Of a stretch of DNA of 64,000 nt, positions 25,648-34,023 are shown piece after piece. A program made the translations under genes and the position numbers. The DNA is from JADZAI01 sp046348585 (GTDB lineage Bacteria > Pseudomonadota > Alphaproteobacteria > Micropepsales > Micropepsaceae): NCBI GenBank assembly GCA_046348585.1, contig JAXMDZ010000008.1:38743-102742 (forward strand), read 5' to 3'. Numbering within the stretch: the first letter of the stretch is position 1; each line of letters opens with the position of its first letter. Under the pieces are notes generated by a model that was not told the origin of the DNA, made no database searches, and worked only from the letters and a program-made list of their open reading frames with translations.

Positions 25648-28600
25648 CTAGCCGCCGTCGCCCAGCGACAGCAGCGAAGCATTACCACCGGCGGCGGTCG
25701 TATTCACCGACAGCGTGCGCTCGGTCGCGAAGCGGTGAAGATAATGCGGCCCGCCCGCCTTCGGCCCGGTGCCGGACAGGCCCTCGCCGCCGAAGGGCTG
25801 CGCCTCGACCACCGCGCCGATCTGGTTGCGATTGACGTAGATATTGCCCGCCCGCACCCGCGCCGCGATCTCGTCCGCCGACGAGGCGATCCGGGTATGG
25901 ATGCCGAGCGTCAGGCCATAGCCGGTCGCGTTGATCGCCTCGCACACCGCGCCCAGCTTGTCGCCCTTGTAGCGCACGACATGCAGGATCGGTCCGAAGG
26001 TCTCGCGCGTCAGGCGCGCGATGGCATCGATCTCGAAGGCCGCAGGCGCGAAGAAATGTCCGTCGGCGGCGGCAAGCGGGGCGCGGGCGATGAGCTTGCC
26101 CTCCGCCCCCATGCGGGCCGCATGGGCCTCCAGCGCCGTCAGCGCCTCGGCGTCGATCACCGGGCCGACATCGGTCTCGATCCGCATCGGATCGCCGACG
26201 GCGAGTTCCTCCATCGCCCCGGCCAGCATCTTCGTCACGCGCCCGGCGATGCCGTCCTGCACGAAAAGGACGCGCAGCGCGCTGCACCGCTGTCCGGCGC
26301 TGTCGAAGGCCCCGGTCAGCGCGTCGCGCACGAGCTGCTCGGGCAGCGCCGTCGAATCCGCGATCATCGCGTTGAGCCCGCCGGTCTCGGCGATCAGCGT
26401 GGCGATCGGCCCGTCGCGCCCGGCGAGCGTGCGGTTGATCGACCGCGCGACTTCGGTCGAGCCGGTGAAGACGACGCCCGCGAGGCGCGGATCGGCGGTC
26501 AGCGGCGCGCCGACCGCCGGGCCGTCGCCGATGACGAGGTTCAGCGCCTCCGGCGGCACCCCCGCCTCGTGCATCAGCCGCACGATGACGGCGGCGATCA
26601 GCGGCGTCTGCTCGGCCGGCTTGGCGACCACCGCATTGCCGGCCGCCAGCGCCGCCGCGATCTGCCCGGTGAAGATCGCCGCCGGGAAGTTCCACGGCGA
26701 GATCGCCGCGAAGACGCCCCGCCCGTGCAGCGACAGCGCGTTGCGCTCGCCGGTCGGGCCGGGCAGCTTATGGGGCGCCGCGAAGTCGCGCCGTGCGCCC
26801 GCCGCGTAATAGCGCAGGAAGTCGATCGCCTCGCGGACGTCGGCCAGCCCGTTGGCGAGCGTCTTGCCCGCCTCGCGGATGCAGAGGCCAATCAGCCGCG
26901 CCCGGTCGCGCTCGAAAAGGTCGGCCGCCCGCTCCAGGATCGCCGCCCGGCCCGCGCCGCCCAGCCCGTTCCAGGCTTCCTGCGCGCGCGACGCGGCCTC
27001 GACGGCGGCGGAAACGTCAGCCGCCCCGGCGTCGAACGCCTCCCCGACGATCTCCGTCAGCCGCGCCGGATTGCGGATCGCCCGCCCCGCGCCGCCCGCC
27101 TCCTTGCCCGCGATCAGCGAGCGCGCCGCGAACGGCGAGGCGGTCGCCTGCGCGATCTCGGCCAGCAGGGTGTCGCGCACCGGTGCGTCGGCGATCAGCG
27201 CGCCCGCCGAATTCGCCCGCCCGCCGAAGATCGCGCCGGGCAGCGCGATGCGCGGATGCGGCTTCGGCTCCAGCCGCTCCAGCGCCGCGACCGGGTCGGC
27301 GATGATCTCGGCGATCGGCGCTTCGTCGTCGGCGAGGCGATTGACGAACGAGGTGTTGGCCCCGTTCTCCAGCAGCCGCCGCACCAGATAGGCGAGCAGA
27401 TCCTCGTGACTGCCGACCGGCGCATAGACGCGGCAGGGGCGCGGCGCCGCCTTGTCGGCGACGATGGCGTCGTAGAGCGGCGCGCCCATGCCGTGCAGGC
27501 GCTGGAACTCGAATGTCCGCCCCTCGCCCAGCACCAGCGCCGAGGCGACGGTGTGGGCATTATGTGTGGCGAATTGCGGATAGAACGCCTCGCCCGCCGC
27601 CAGCATCCGCCGCATACAGGCAAGATAGGAAACGTCCGTCGCCTGCTTGCGGGTGAAGACCGGATAGCCCGAAAGGCCCAGTTCCTGCGCCCGCTTGATC
27701 TCGCTGTCCCAATACGCGCCTTTCACGAGCCGCACGGGCAATTGGCGGCCCGTCGCCGCGCTCAGCTCGCGCAGCCAGTCGAGCACCGCCGTCGCGCGCT
27801 TCTGGTAGGCCTGCACCGCAAGGCCGAGCCCGTTCCACCCCGATAGCGTCGAGTCCCGCGCCAGCGCCTCGAACAGATCGAGCGACAATTCCAGCCGGTC
27901 GGCCTCTTCCGCGTCGATGGTGAGCGCGACGCCATGCGCCTTCGCCCGTCCGGCGAGGCCGGCCACCACCGGCAGCAATTCGTCCATGACCTGCGCCTTG
28001 CGGCCGATCTCGTAGCGCGGATGCAGGGCCGACAGCTTGACCGACAGGCTCGGCCGGTCGGCGAGCGAGCCGGGCTTCGCCGACGCCGCCACCGAATCGA
28101 GCGCGGCTTCGTAGGCGGCGCGATAGCGCGCGGCGTCCTCGCGCGTGAACGCCGCCTCGCCCAGCATGTCGAACGAATAGCGATAGAGCGGCCCGGTGCC
28201 CTCCTTCGCCTTGTTCAGCGCCTCCTTGATCGTCCGCCCCAGCACGAACTGGCCGCCCATGATGCGCATGGCATAGGTCATCGCCTGGCGGATCACCGGC
28301 TCGCCCGAGCGGGTCACCGCCTTGCGCAGCGCCCCGGTCCAGCGCGCCGCCGAGCTGTCCTCCAGCCGCAGCACCTTGCCGGTCAGCATCAGCGCCCAGG
28401 TCGAGGCGTTGACGAACGAGGACTCCGACTGGCCGCGATGGCGCTCCCAGTCGGCCGCGCCGATCTTGTCCTTGATCAGCTTGTCGGCGGTCGAGGCGTC
28501 CGGCACCCGCAGCAGGGCTTCGGCGAGGCACATCAGCGCGACGCCCTCGTCCGAGGTCAGCGAATATTCCTGCAGGAAGGCGTCGATCCCGCCGTCGCGG

Positions 28601-28761
28601 CGGCCGGCGCGGATCTTCGCCACCAGATCGCGTGCCGTGCGGTCCACCCGCCCCGCCTCGGCCTCGCCGAACCGGGCTTCGGCGGTCAACTGGCCGGTCA
28701 GGGCGGTTTCGTCGGCGAGATAGAGCGGGGAAAGCCGTGCGCGGGCTGCCGCAAGCGTCAT
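25648..28761 (-). CDS. putA: Bifunctional proline dehydrogenase / P5C dehydrogenase PutA
   Basis: A 1037-residue enzyme that oxidises proline to glutamate in two steps. The N-terminal FAD-dependent proline dehydrogenase barrel (about 100-440) contains LVKGAYWDSEIKRAQ and THNAHTVASAL. The aldehyde dehydrogenase half (about 500-1000) has SPWNFPAAIFTGQ, the Glu of IAETGGLNAM and the catalytic Cys in GQRCSALRVLF. It lacks the N-terminal ribbon-helix-helix DNA-binding domain of E. coli PutA, so it is not a self-repressor. The ATG at 28761 was chosen because MTLAAARARL begins the conserved region. It diverges from the PanC-like gene 70 bp away. Confidence 0.96.
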   Translation of the reverse strand: MTLAAARARLSPLYLADETALTGQLTAEARFGEAEAGRVDRTARDLVAKIRAGRRDGGIDAFLQEYSLTSDEGVALMCLAEALLRVPDASTADKLIKDKIGAADWERHRGQSESSFVNASTWALMLTGKVLRLEDSSAARWTGALRKAVTRSGEPVIRQAMTYAMRIMGGQFVLGRTIKEALNKAKEGTGPLYRYSFDMLGEAAFTREDAARYRAAYEAALDSVAASAKPGSLADRPSLSVKLSALHPRYEIGRKAQVMDELLPVVAGLAGRAKAHGVALTIDAEEADRLELSLDLFEALARDSTLSGWNGLGLAVQAYQKRATAVLDWLRELSAATGRQLPVRLVKGAYWDSEIKRAQELGLSGYPVFTRKQATDVSYLACMRRMLAAGEAFYPQFATHNAHTVASALVLGEGRTFEFQRLHGMGAPLYDAIVADKAAPRPCRVYAPVGSHEDLLAYLVRRLLENGANTSFVNRLADDEAPIAEIIADPVAALERLEPKPHPRIALPGAIFGGRANSAGALIADAPVRDTLLAEIAQATASPFAARSLIAGKEAGGAGRAIRNPARLTEIVGEAFDAGAADVSAAVEAASRAQEAWNGLGGAGRAAILERAADLFERDRARLIGLCIREAGKTLANGLADVREAIDFLRYYAAGARRDFAAPHKLPGPTGERNALSLHGRGVFAAISPWNFPAAIFTGQIAAALAAGNAVVAKPAEQTPLIAAVIVRLMHEAGVPPEALNLVIGDGPAVGAPLTADPRLAGVVFTGSTEVARSINRTLAGRDGPIATLIAETGGLNAMIADSTALPEQLVRDALTGAFDSAGQRCSALRVLFVQDGIAGRVTKMLAGAMEELAVGDPMRIETDVGPVIDAEALTALEAHAARMGAEGKLIARAPLAAADGHFFAPAAFEIDAIARLTRETFGPILHVVRYKGDKLGAVCEAINATGYGLTLGIHTRIASSADEIAARVRAGNIYVNRNQIGAVVEAQPFGGEGLSGTGPKAGGPHYLHRFATERTLSVNTTAAGGNASLLSLGDGG

Positions 28762-28831
28762 GGGACCGGTGCTCCAAATCACTGGAACCAGTGTAGCGGA
28801 GCATGGCCCGCTTCGCTAAGAGGCTGACTCC

Positions 28832-29641
28832 ATGGACGAACCCCTCCCCACCCTCCGCACCCCCGCCCCCCTCCACGCGGCGGTGGCGAGCCTGCGCGCC
28901 GGCGGCCGGGAGATCGCGCTCGTCGTAGCGTCCGGCCCCATCCACGAAGGCCACATCGCGCTCGGCGAGGCGGCAAGGCGGCGGGGCGCGGCCATCGTCT
29001 ATGCGATCGCCGCCGCTCGCCCGCACGACCCGGCCGCCGACGCGCTGCACCTTCAGACCGAGGACGTCTGCGACGCGCTCTACGTCCCCGGCGATCTCTA
29101 CTCCGAGGGCTTCGCAACCTCGCTCGCCCTCGCCGGACCGCTGGCGACGGAGCTGGAGGCCGACGGCCGCGCGGCGGCCTTCGCCACCCGGATCCTCACC
29201 ACGCTCAAGCTGACGCTCCGCGTCCGGCCCGACCTGCTGATGCTGGGCGAAAAGAACTACCAGCACCTGCTCGCGGTCCGGCGCGCCTTCGCCGATCTCG
29301 ACGTGCCGGTCGAGATCGTCACCGCACCCGTCCTGCGCGAGAGCGACGGCCTCGCCTACGCCGCCGCCAATGCCGATCTCGACGGCGACGAACGCCGCAT
29401 CGCGGGCAAGCTGAACCTCGTGCTGAAGGACGTCGCCGCCCGCCTCCACGCCGGCGACAAGACGGCCCACGCCGCCGCCTTCGGCTTCGGCGAACTGCTC
29501 GCCGCAGGCTTCGACAAGATCGACTATCTGGAGGTGCGCGACGCCGAGACGCTGGCCGCGCCGAAACCCGGCCGTCCCTTGCGCGTGCTCGCGGCGGCTC
29601 GCCTCGGCGGCCACCGCCTCACCGACACTATCGCGGTCTAG
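28832..29641 (+). CDS. Divergent PanC-like protein
   Basis: A 269-residue protein with the fold pattern of pantoate-beta-alanine ligase, which makes pantothenate. It keeps HEGH (His38, His41) in GPIHEGHIALGEAA, LGEKNYQHLLAVRR and LRESDGLA. Important positions are changed: the usual PTMGALHEGH loop reads ASGPIHEGH, and the SSRN ATP-binding motif after DGLA is replaced by AAAN. The serine and arginine that contact ATP are thus lost. It may be an inactive or repurposed paralogue, and another PanC may exist elsewhere in the genome. Its stop shares CTAG with the convergent mccA-DUF1489 gene. Confidence 0.75.
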   Translation: MDEPLPTLRTPAPLHAAVASLRAGGREIALVVASGPIHEGHIALGEAARRRGAAIVYAIAAARPHDPAADALHLQTEDVCDALYVPGDLYSEGFATSLALAGPLATELEADGRAAAFATRILTTLKLTLRVRPDLLMLGEKNYQHLLAVRRAFADLDVPVEIVTAPVLRESDGLAYAAANADLDGDERRIAGKLNLVLKDVAARLHAGDKTAHAAAFGFGELLAAGFDKIDYLEVRDAETLAAPKPGRPLRVLAAARLGGHRLTDTIAV

Positions 29642-32043
29642 AGCAGCCCAAGCTCCGCCAACGCCTGCTGGAGTTCCGGCGGCGCGTCGAGCGCCGCGCC
29701 CTTCAGGTCAGGCGGCGCCGAGGCGGCGTCGAGATAGCGCCAGCCCTGAAAGGCCCGCTGGGCGCGGCGCGCCACGGGGATCAGCTCCGGCGCATAGACG
29801 ATCGCGCAATGCGGCACGCCCTGCTTCTCGGCGGCGACCAGATCGACGATCGGCTGGCGCACCGCCGTGTAGCCCTTGATCACCCAGTAGAGCGAGCCGC
29901 CGTCCAGGATCTCGTCGCGGCGCTTGGGCGTCATGCGCGTGACGTGGGAAAGCAGCGGCTTCGCCCCCGCCTTCTTCAGCTGCTTCAGCCGCCCCGCCTG
30001 CCAGTCCGCGAGATCCTGAACGCTCTCCACCCCGACGCAGAGCTTGATGAGGTGCAGCGGCACCTCAGCAATGTCCTCGAACCGGATCACCGCCGCGCCT
30101 TCGCTCACCTGGTCGCCCGCCTTGACCAGCACGTCGGCCACCTTGCGGTCGGCGGGCGCGGTCAGCGTGTGCTCCATCTTCATCGCCTCCAGCACGGCGA
30201 GCGGCGCGCCGCGCTTCACCGTCTGCCCGGCCTCGACCAGCACCTGCACGATCTTGCCCGGCATCGGCGTGACGACCGCCGATCCCGTGTCCGCCGCCGC
30301 CTCGTCGATATCGAACGGATCGAACAGCGAGAGCACCCGCGTCGTCCCGCGCGAGATCAGCGTGATGTCGTGGCCGTCGCGCGCCACCCAGACATCGACG
30401 GACCGTCCGCCCAACGTTCCGGTCAGCCGGTCGCCGTCCAGCGTCAGCGCCGCCTCGCAGGCCATCGCGCGACAGACGATGCGCAGCCCCCCGTCCGGCC
30501 GCTCGACCCTGACGGCGATCGTCTCGTCGCCCTCGCTGAACTCGACGATATCGAAGCCGTGCCCGCCGATGCGGAACAGGTCGTTCACCTCCCAGGGCGA
30601 GGCTCCGCCGCCATCGGCGCTCATCAGCGCGAAGGCGGCGGCCAGCGCGAAATCCTCGTCGGACGCGAGGCCCGGCTTCGGGGCCAGCTCAGCGATGTGC
30701 CGGTCGATGAAGCCGGTGTCGATTTCGCCCGACGCGAAACCCTCGTGCCTCAGGCAACGCGCGACGAACGCGGCGTTGGTGCGCACGCCCGCGACCTCGA
30801 CCGCCTCCATCGCGCGCGCCAGCTTCTGACGCGCCTCGGCCCGCGTCGCCCCGTGGGCGATGACCTTGGCGATCATCGGGTCGTAGAACATGGTCACGGC
30901 GTCGCCCTGACGCACGCCGGTATCGACCCGCACGCCCTCGCCCGCGCCGGGCAGCGCCAGGCGGCGCAGCGTGCCGATCGAGGGCAGGAAGCCCTTGGCC
31001 GGGTCTTCGGCATAGAGCCGCGCCTCAACCGCGTGACCGCTCAGACGGATCGCCGACTGCGGCGGCAACGCCTCGCCCGCCGCGATCCTCAGCTGCATCT
31101 CGACGAGATCGAGCCCGGTCACTTCCTCGGTGACGGGATGCTCGACCTGAAGACGGGTGTTCATCTCCATGAACCAGAACCCGTCGGCCTTAAGGCCGTG
31201 CGAGGAGTCGACGATGAACTCCACCGTCCCCGCGCCGCGATAGCCGATGGCGAGCGCCGCCTTGACCGCCGCCTCGCCCATCGCCGCGCGCATCGCCTCC
31301 GGCATGCCGGGTGCGGGCGCCTCCTCGATCACCTTCTGGTGGCGGCGCTGCAGCGAGCAGTCGCGCTCGAACAGATGGACGGCGTTGCCGTGGGAATCGG
31401 CGAAGACCTGAATCTCGATATGGCGCGGCCGCGAGACGTATTTCTCGATCAGCACGCGGTCGTCGCCGAAGGCGGCCGCGGATTCGCGCTTCGCGCCTTC
31501 CAGCGCCTTGACGAAATCGGCGTCGCTTTCGACGCGCCGCATCCCTTTGCCGCCGCCGCCCGCGACCGCCTTGACCAGCACCGGATAGCCGATCCGTTCC
31601 GCCTCGGCGCGCAGACGCTCCGTGGACTGATCGTCGCCGCGATAGCCGGGCACCACCGGCACGCCTGCCCGCTCCGCGATGTCCTTGGCGGCGTCCTTCA
31701 GGCCCATCGCCCGGATCGCCGAGGCCGGCGGGCCGACGAAGACCATCCCCGCCGCCGCGACCGCATCGGCGAACTCCGCCCGCTCCGACAGGAAGCCGTA
31801 ACCGGGATGGATCGCCGCCGCGCCGCTGCGCTGCGCCGCGTCGATGATCTTCTCGATCCGCAGATAGGACTCGCGCGCCTGCGCCCCGCCGATATGCAGC
31901 GCGTCGTCGGCCTCCGCGACATGCCAGGAATTGCGGTCGGCGTCGGAATAGACCGCGATCGTGCGCACGCCCAACCGGCGCGCGGTGCGGATCACCCGCC
32001 GTGCGATCTCGCCGCGATTGGCGACCAGTAGCGATGCGAACAC
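29638..32043 (-). CDS. mccA: Methylcrotonyl-CoA carboxylase biotin subunit fused to DUF1489
   Basis: An 801-residue protein. Residues 1-660 are a complete acyl-CoA carboxylase alpha subunit: biotin carboxylase with VKAVAGGGGKGMR (ATP loop), FMEMNTRLQVEHPVTE, a middle BT region, and a biotinyl domain with Lys622 in LEAMKMEHT. From residue 661 (PLHLIKLCVG) the sequence is a whole DUF1489 domain with GGSLYWVIKG and FQGWRYLDA. Normally that is a separate small protein. At the junction, GTG at 30063 could be the original DUF1489 start, and a TGA one frame away lies just before it. The start is GTG at 32043 with GGGGAG seven bases upstream; TTG at 32049 is possible. It is the last gene of an operon with mccB, so leucine breakdown is the likely role. 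Confidence 0.88.
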   Translation of the reverse strand: MFASLLVANRGEIARRVIRTARRLGVRTIAVYSDADRNSWHVAEADDALHIGGAQARESYLRIEKIIDAAQRSGAAAIHPGYGFLSERAEFADAVAAAGMVFVGPPASAIRAMGLKDAAKDIAERAGVPVVPGYRGDDQSTERLRAEAERIGYPVLVKAVAGGGGKGMRRVESDADFVKALEGAKRESAAAFGDDRVLIEKYVSRPRHIEIQVFADSHGNAVHLFERDCSLQRRHQKVIEEAPAPGMPEAMRAAMGEAAVKAALAIGYRGAGTVEFIVDSSHGLKADGFWFMEMNTRLQVEHPVTEEVTGLDLVEMQLRIAAGEALPPQSAIRLSGHAVEARLYAEDPAKGFLPSIGTLRRLALPGAGEGVRVDTGVRQGDAVTMFYDPMIAKVIAHGATRAEARQKLARAMEAVEVAGVRTNAAFVARCLRHEGFASGEIDTGFIDRHIAELAPKPGLASDEDFALAAAFALMSADGGGASPWEVNDLFRIGGHGFDIVEFSEGDETIAVRVERPDGGLRIVCRAMACEAALTLDGDRLTGTLGGRSVDVWVARDGHDITLISRGTTRVLSLFDPFDIDEAAADTGSAVVTPMPGKIVQVLVEAGQTVKRGAPLAVLEAMKMEHTLTAPADRKVADVLVKAGDQVSEGAAVIRFEDIAEVPLHLIKLCVGVESVQDLADWQAGRLKQLKKAGAKPLLSHVTRMTPKRRDEILDGGSLYWVIKGYTAVRQPIVDLVAAEKQGVPHCAIVYAPELIPVARRAQRAFQGWRYLDAASAPPDLKGAALDAPPELQQALAELGLL

Positions 32044-32055
32044 CGGCAAACTCCC

Positions 32056-33195
32056 CTAACGCATCCGGACATGCCGGCGGGCGATGGACGCGATGTCCTT
32101 CGCGCCGATCAACGCCATGGTCCGCCGCACGTCTTCGGCGAGGATCTGGATGGCGCGGCTGACGCCCGCCTCTCCCCCCGCCGCCAGCCCATAGAGATAG
32201 GCGCGCCCCACCGCGACCGCCGTCGCGCCCAGCGCCAGCGCCTTGACGATGTCGGTGCCGCGCCGCACCCCGCTGTCGAAGACGATCTCGGCGCGCCCGG
32301 CGACCGCATCCACGATCTCGGGCAGCACGTCGATGGTCGCGGGACAGGTTTCGAGCTGTCGCCCGCCATGGTTCGACACCCATACGCAGCTCGCGCCGAT
32401 ATCGAGCGCCCGGCGCGCGTCGTCGGCATGGGCGACGCCCTTGATGGCGAACGGACCGCCCCAGGCCTCGATCATCCAGGCCGCGTCCTTCCAGGTCACC
32501 GACTGGTCGTATTGCGCCGCAACCTGCTGGGCGATGCTGCGCGCATCGCCCTCGGACGCGCCGGGGAAATTGGCGGGCACCATCTTGGGCGAGGTCAGCG
32601 TGCGATAGAGCCAGCGCGGCCGCTGGATCGCCTGCCAGACGATGTAGGGCTTCATGACGGGCGGGATCGAGAACTGGTTGCGCGTGTCGCGCTCGCGGTG
32701 CCCGGCGACCGGCAGATCGACCGTCAGCACCGCGCCGGTGAACCCGGCGGCCTTGGCGCGGGCGAGGATCTCGCGCACCAACCCGTGGTCCTTCCAGACA
32801 TAGATCTGGTACCATTTCGGCCCAGGCGTCGCCTTCGCCACGTCCTCGACCGTCGTGGTGCCGAGCGTCGAGAGGCCATAGGCGATGCCCGCCTTGCCCG
32901 CCGCCGCGGCCGCCGCCTTCTCGCCGTCCACATGGAACATGCGCTGCAGCGCGGTCGGCGACAGCACGAAGGGCAGCTTCATCTCGCTGCCCATCACCTT
33001 CGTGCGCGTGTCGATCTTGGTGACGTCGACCAGACAGTCCCAGATCAGCTCGTGGGCGCGCAGCCGCTCGGTGTTCTTGCGCAGCGTGATCTCGTCGTCC
33101 GCGCCTCCGTCGATATAGTCGAACACCATGCGCGGCAGCGCGCGCTTCGCCGCCTGGCGCAGGTCCTCGATGTTGACGGCCCGCGACGCCTTCAT
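32056..33195 (-). CDS. FMN-dependent alpha-hydroxy-acid dehydrogenase (LldD-like)
   Basis: A 379-residue flavoenzyme of the L-lactate dehydrogenase/glycolate oxidase family. Typical motifs are VFDYIDGGADDE at the N-terminus, PFVLSPTALQRMFH, WYQIYVWKDHG, LTVDLPVAGHRERD, and the catalytic His and Arg in CVWVSNHGGRQLETCPATID. L-lactate is the usual substrate, but the position between an enoyl-CoA hydratase and mccA could indicate another 2-hydroxy acid from branched-chain catabolism. Its start overlaps the upstream gene's stop by four bases. Confidence 0.88.
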   Translation of the reverse strand: MKASRAVNIEDLRQAAKRALPRMVFDYIDGGADDEITLRKNTERLRAHELIWDCLVDVTKIDTRTKVMGSEMKLPFVLSPTALQRMFHVDGEKAAAAAAGKAGIAYGLSTLGTTTVEDVAKATPGPKWYQIYVWKDHGLVREILARAKAAGFTGAVLTVDLPVAGHRERDTRNQFSIPPVMKPYIVWQAIQRPRWLYRTLTSPKMVPANFPGASEGDARSIAQQVAAQYDQSVTWKDAAWMIEAWGGPFAIKGVAHADDARRALDIGASCVWVSNHGGRQLETCPATIDVLPEIVDAVAGRAEIVFDSGVRRGTDIVKALALGATAVAVGRAYLYGLAAGGEAGVSRAIQILAEDVRRTMALIGAKDIASIARRHVRMR

Positions 33196-34016
33196 GTGCC
33201 CGACACCCAGGACGGCTTGCGCTTCTCCAGAAAGGCGGCGAAGCCTTCGCGCGCCTCTTCCGAAACCCGGCGCTCGGCGATCATCGAGACCGTCTCGTCG
33301 TTCAGGTCCTCGTCGATCGGCATCCAGGTGACAAGGTCGAGCAGTTCCTTGGTCGCCGCCAGCGCCTTGGGCGCGCCGGCCAGCAGCGAGGTCACCAGCC
33401 GCTCGCTCGCCGCGGCGAGGGCGTTCTCGTCGGGCACCACCTCCTGCACGAGGCCGAGGCGCAGCGCCTCCTCCGCCCCGAAGCGGTCCCCGGTCAGCGC
33501 GTAGCGGCGCGTGGCGCGCGGACCGATGGCCTCGACCACATAGGGCGAGATGATCGCCGGGATCAGGCCGATGCGCACTTCGGAAAGGCCGAACTGGGCG
33601 TTGGCGGTGCAGATCGCCATGTCGCAGGCGGCGACGAGGCCCATGCCGCCCGCCAGCGCCATGCCGTGCACCAGCGCGACGGTCGGCTGCGGCAGGGCGC
33701 GCAGGCGCATCAGCATCAGCGCGAAATCGCCGGACTCGTCGCGCACCTCGCTCTCGGTCTGGTTGGCGGCCTCCTTCATGGCGGCGAGATCGCCCCCGGC
33801 CGAAAAGCTCTTGCCCGCCCCCTCGATGATGACGACGCGCACGCCGTCCTGATCCTCCAGGTCGTCCAGGATGTCCGACAGCTTCTGGATCAGCTCGGCA
33901 TTGAAGGCGTTGTGCACGCGCGGCCGGTTGAGCGTGACCACCGCGACGCCCTCCGCCGTCATGTTCAGCAGCACTTCGTCGACAGGCGGCTCGGGAAGGT
34001 CGATCTCGTCGGTCAT
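33192..34016 (-). CDS. Enoyl-CoA hydratase family protein, probably methylglutaconyl-CoA hydratase
   Basis: A 274-residue crotonase. It shows VVTLNRPRVHNAFNAELIQKL, the oxyanion-hole segment GKSFSAGGDLAAMKEA and MALAGGMGLVAACDMAI. Between mccB and mccA, the expected enzyme is 3-methylglutaconyl-CoA hydratase of leucine breakdown (LiuC), but this is inferred from context. The ATG at 34016 follows a GAGGACACC stretch. The reading frame upstream of it overlaps mccB and is not used. Confidence 0.85.
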   Translation of the reverse strand: MTDEIDLPEPPVDEVLLNMTAEGVAVVTLNRPRVHNAFNAELIQKLSDILDDLEDQDGVRVVIIEGAGKSFSAGGDLAAMKEAANQTESEVRDESGDFALMLMRLRALPQPTVALVHGMALAGGMGLVAACDMAICTANAQFGLSEVRIGLIPAIISPYVVEAIGPRATRRYALTGDRFGAEEALRLGLVQEVVPDENALAAASERLVTSLLAGAPKALAATKELLDLVTWMPIDEDLNDETVSMIAERRVSEEAREGFAAFLEKRKPSWVSGT

Positions 34017-34023
34017 GGTGTCC

